From Balneola sp. (GTDB lineage Bacteria; Bacteroidota; Rhodothermia; Balneolales; Balneolaceae), in NCBI GenBank assembly GCA_002730655.1, contig PCAT01000109.1:3134-11400 (forward strand): a stretch of DNA of 8,267 nt. The letters run 5' to 3'. This document shows, in pieces, positions 6,732 to 8,267 of this stretch. The notes under the pieces are model-generated. The model was not told the origin of the DNA, ran no database searches, and saw only the letters and a list, made by a program, of their open reading frames with translations. A program made the position numbers and the translations under genes. The number at the start of each line of letters is the position of its first letter. Positions within the stretch are counted from its first letter, which is position 1.

Positions 6732-7413
6732 TGGCTTTCTTTACGTAGCATCTCTTAATCCTATCTTCATATCAGCAGCCAGATATTCAGCAATAAGCTT
6801 AAAAGATCATTGGCCAGAAGCACACATCACTCTTTTTACTCATGAAGATTGGATAGAAGAAGATGATAAAAAAATATTTGATAGAATATGTACAGGCACT
6901 CCTAGACACGTACGTGCAAAATTGTGGGCTTTAGATAAGACACCTTACGAATTAACGTGCTATATAGATTGCGATACACAAGTTCATAACGAAGATATTA
7001 AATATATATTTGAACAACACGACCCTGAAGCCAATATTAGCATGAGCCGCGCGCGAGCGTACGCGGCATCTATTGATGCTAAGTTTCCGGGTGGAGAATT
7101 AATAGATCATTGTGGATTATTTTTATATGATAATAAACCAAAGACTTTAAATTTCATGAAAGAATGGTGGAATCAATATCGATTACAAACTACGGCTTCA
7201 GAATGGGCTAAGTTTGATAAAGAACTATATCCAAACTATTTGCAACCATGGGATATGTTTTCTTTTTGGTGGTTGCAAAACAATACTGAACATAAAATAA
7301 AAAGATCATACTTTCCAGATCCTGACGCTAGATGGAATTTTATCTATACATATGATATAAAAGAACTGATGGGAAAATCTTGCGTAATATCACATAGGCC
7401 AGTTCCAAGATGA
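6721..7413 (+). CDS. GT-A fold glycosyltransferase-like protein (230 aa)
   Basis: The chosen start is the ATG at 6721, with GGA at 6710-6712 upstream; a GTG at 6718 is in the same frame and would add one residue. Residues 6-12 (FLYVASL) form a first beta strand, and HITLFTHED (35-43) another. RAKLWAL (65-71) followed by YIDCDTQV (81-88) gives the DxD metal and nucleotide-sugar motif (D83, D85) of GT-A glycosyltransferases. HCGLFLYD (130-137), QPWDMFSFWW (175-184) and a terminal SHRPVPR with His225 fit the acceptor side and third metal ligand of GT8-like enzymes. It is short for the family but has no obvious lesion. It probably transfers a sugar; donor and acceptor are unknown. It overlaps the upstream gene by 11 nt and the next by ATGA. 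Arginine codons CGC, CGA and CGT cluster here, unlike the AGA-dominated neighbours. Confidence 0.75.
   Translation: MESNGFLYVASLNPIFISAARYSAISLKDHWPEAHITLFTHEDWIEEDDKKIFDRICTGTPRHVRAKLWALDKTPYELTCYIDCDTQVHNEDIKYIFEQHDPEANISMSRARAYAASIDAKFPGGELIDHCGLFLYDNKPKTLNFMKEWWNQYRLQTTASEWAKFDKELYPNYLQPWDMFSFWWLQNNTEHKIKRSYFPDPDARWNFIYTYDIKELMGKSCVISHRPVPR
6907..6916. repeat. 10-bp perfect palindrome CACGTACGTG
   Basis: The sequence reads the same on both strands and lies inside the glycosyltransferase-like gene. Its CGTACG core recurs at 7058-7063 inside the 8-bp palindrome GCGTACGC (7057-7064). Confidence 0.9.
7046..7067 (+). repeat. GC-rich inverted repeat (6-bp GCCGCG stem, 10-nt loop) inside a coding region
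   Basis: GCCGCG at 7046-7051 pairs with CGCGGC at 7062-7067. The patch 7046-7067 is almost entirely G and C in an otherwise AT-rich gene and encodes SRARAYA with the rare codons CGC, GCG and CGA. No T run follows, so it is not a standard terminator. Confidence 0.8.
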
Positions 7414-8030
7414 AAAGCATAGAAATAAACAATGAAGAGTTAAGACATTCACTAGATGAAATTGGTGAATGGTTTAATACTTTCGACTTAGAGAATAATA
7501 TTAGAATTTTTGGAAAAGAAGACAAGAATGAATATTATACTGGAGAAGAATTTTTACAATTGCAAATAGATGACGAAGACCATGATGGATTTGGAGCTAC
7601 TATATCTTATGGAGTAGACCTTAACGCCAATAACATGATTTCAGCAGAAGTCAAATCTCATGTTACTCGGATTGACGAATTGTTAAAGCCAGTATTATCA
7701 GCACCACAATGCCCAGTGAAAATGTACTATCCAAAAAATGGTTTTATGCACTGGCATAACAATCATAACGCACCAGGGTATAATATTCTTTTATCTTATA
7801 CGAAAGAAGGAAAAGGTTATTTCAGATATAAAGATCCAGAAACAAAAAGAATAGTAACTATGCACGACTCTCCTGGGTGGACAGCAAAAGTAGGTTACTA
7901 TGGTTCTAATGAAGAACCAGATAAAGTTTACTGGCATTGCGCTCGAGCATATGAGCCTAGACTTACTCTAGGATATATTATTCCACACGAAGAGATGTGG
8001 GAGATGATGTGTGAAGATATTCAAGAGTAA
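7410..8030 (+). CDS. 2OG-Fe(II) oxygenase-fold protein with variant HxN metal site (206 aa)
   Basis: The start ATG at 7410 overlaps the upstream stop as ATGA, so translation is probably coupled; there is no clear ribosome binding site. The core is double-stranded beta-helix-like: MYYPKNGFMHWHNNHNAPGY (residues about 104-123), ILLSYTKEGKGYFRYKDPET, a GW-containing strand, then YWHCARAYEPRLTLGYII. By analogy with 2-oxoglutarate/Fe(II) oxygenases, His116 and His176 would be metal ligands and Arg184, eight residues after His176, would bind 2-oxoglutarate. The usual Asp at the second ligand position is Asn118. Similar HxN proteins are, from memory, common in marine T4-like phages. Substrate unknown. 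It could be an active variant hydroxylase or a non-catalytic binding protein. Its last 10 nt overlap a convergent gene. Confidence 0.7.
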   Translation: MKSIEINNEELRHSLDEIGEWFNTFDLENNIRIFGKEDKNEYYTGEEFLQLQIDDEDHDGFGATISYGVDLNANNMISAEVKSHVTRIDELLKPVLSAPQCPVKMYYPKNGFMHWHNNHNAPGYNILLSYTKEGKGYFRYKDPETKRIVTMHDSPGWTAKVGYYGSNEEPDKVYWHCARAYEPRLTLGYIIPHEEMWEMMCEDIQE

Positions 8031-8267
8031 TATTGCTTAAACTCCTCGTACATCCAGTCTTCTGAAGGACCGTTAAATATACAAATTAGCATTTCTGGAT
8101 GATGGTGCAACACAACGTTATCAAATGGTATACCTTCAAAATCGTACCTTTTTACTTGATTTTTAAATGCTTTACCTTTATGGAAATCTGTTTCATCAAC
8201 GCCATTAATTCTAGAGTATATTAATCTTTTAGGAAAAAAACTTAAAGGCATGTTTTCATGAAATAAA
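8021..8267 (-). CDS. Hypothetical protein, 5' end outside window
   Basis: The minus-strand frame is open from the window edge to TGA at 8021-8023, at least 81 codons. An internal Met at 8249-8251 is possible, but it has no ribosome binding site and the frame stays open upstream, so a start outside the window is more likely. The visible part contains LSFFPKRLIYSRINGVDET, a VVLHHHPEML strand with three consecutive His, and a C-terminal helix ending EDWMYEEFKQYYS. The family was not recognised. The other strand has no long open frame here, supporting the call. It converges on the oxygenase-like gene with a 10-nt tail overlap and marks a change of transcription direction. Confidence 0.68.
   Translation of the reverse strand, partial: LFHENMPLSFFPKRLIYSRINGVDETDFHKGKAFKNQVKRYDFEGIPFDNVVLHHHPEMLICIFNGPSEDWMYEEFKQYYS

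Noticed and set aside
7046..7067. GC hairpin as an intrinsic terminator
   Set aside because: It is inside an intact coding frame and is not followed by a T run.
8014..8038. AT-rich hairpin at the convergent junction as a bidirectional terminator
   Set aside because: The stem is short, almost all A-T with a two-base bulge, and is not followed by a T run in either direction.

Overview
The window is AT-rich and densely packed, with genes that abut or overlap by a few bases. It looks like the tail-fibre/baseplate-adjacent part of the late region of a T4-like marine myovirus (Caudoviricetes) of the kind that infects cyanobacteria or SAR11. The main evidence is the first gene, a large DUF4815-type virion protein, together with the fibre-like proteins after it. 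Their motifs match, from memory, those of marine T4-like phages. The host cannot be fixed from this window; low GC and near-exclusive AGA for arginine suit a Pelagibacter- or Prochlorococcus-type phage, which is inference.

Positions 1-6253 hold five plus-strand virion genes in tight series. They are the 3' part of a DUF4815 structural protein (1-3018), a second structural protein resembling the C-terminal half of the same protein in relatives (3009-4589), a 74-residue coiled-coil protein (4592-4816), a short fibre-like protein carrying one copy of a marine-phage fibre module (4794-5273), and a fibre-like protein with an internal duplication and a Tyr-Thr-Gly tetrapeptide repeat tail (5276-6253). 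Gaps and overlaps range from a 2-nt gap to a 23-nt overlap, so translational coupling is likely.

After a 34-nt gap that holds the clearest ribosome binding site of the window, 6288-8030 carries three more plus-strand genes. They are a conserved hypothetical protein with a charged helical middle, a GT-A type glycosyltransferase-like protein, and a 2-oxoglutarate/Fe(II) oxygenase-fold protein with an Asn where the metal-binding Asp normally sits. The last two overlap by ATGA and probably work together, perhaps modifying virion fibres or host surface sugars (inference).

At 8021 the layout switches: a minus-strand gene, cut by the window end, converges on the oxygenase-like gene and overlaps its last ten bases. 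No tRNA, rRNA, CRISPR array, insertion sequence or convincing intrinsic terminator was seen, and no gene-free stretch exceeds 34 bases. The most interesting points are the apparent split of the DUF4815 architecture into two genes, the glycosyltransferase/oxygenase pair beside a Tyr/Thr-rich repeat fibre, the HxN variant active site, and a GC-rich hairpin inside the glycosyltransferase gene.
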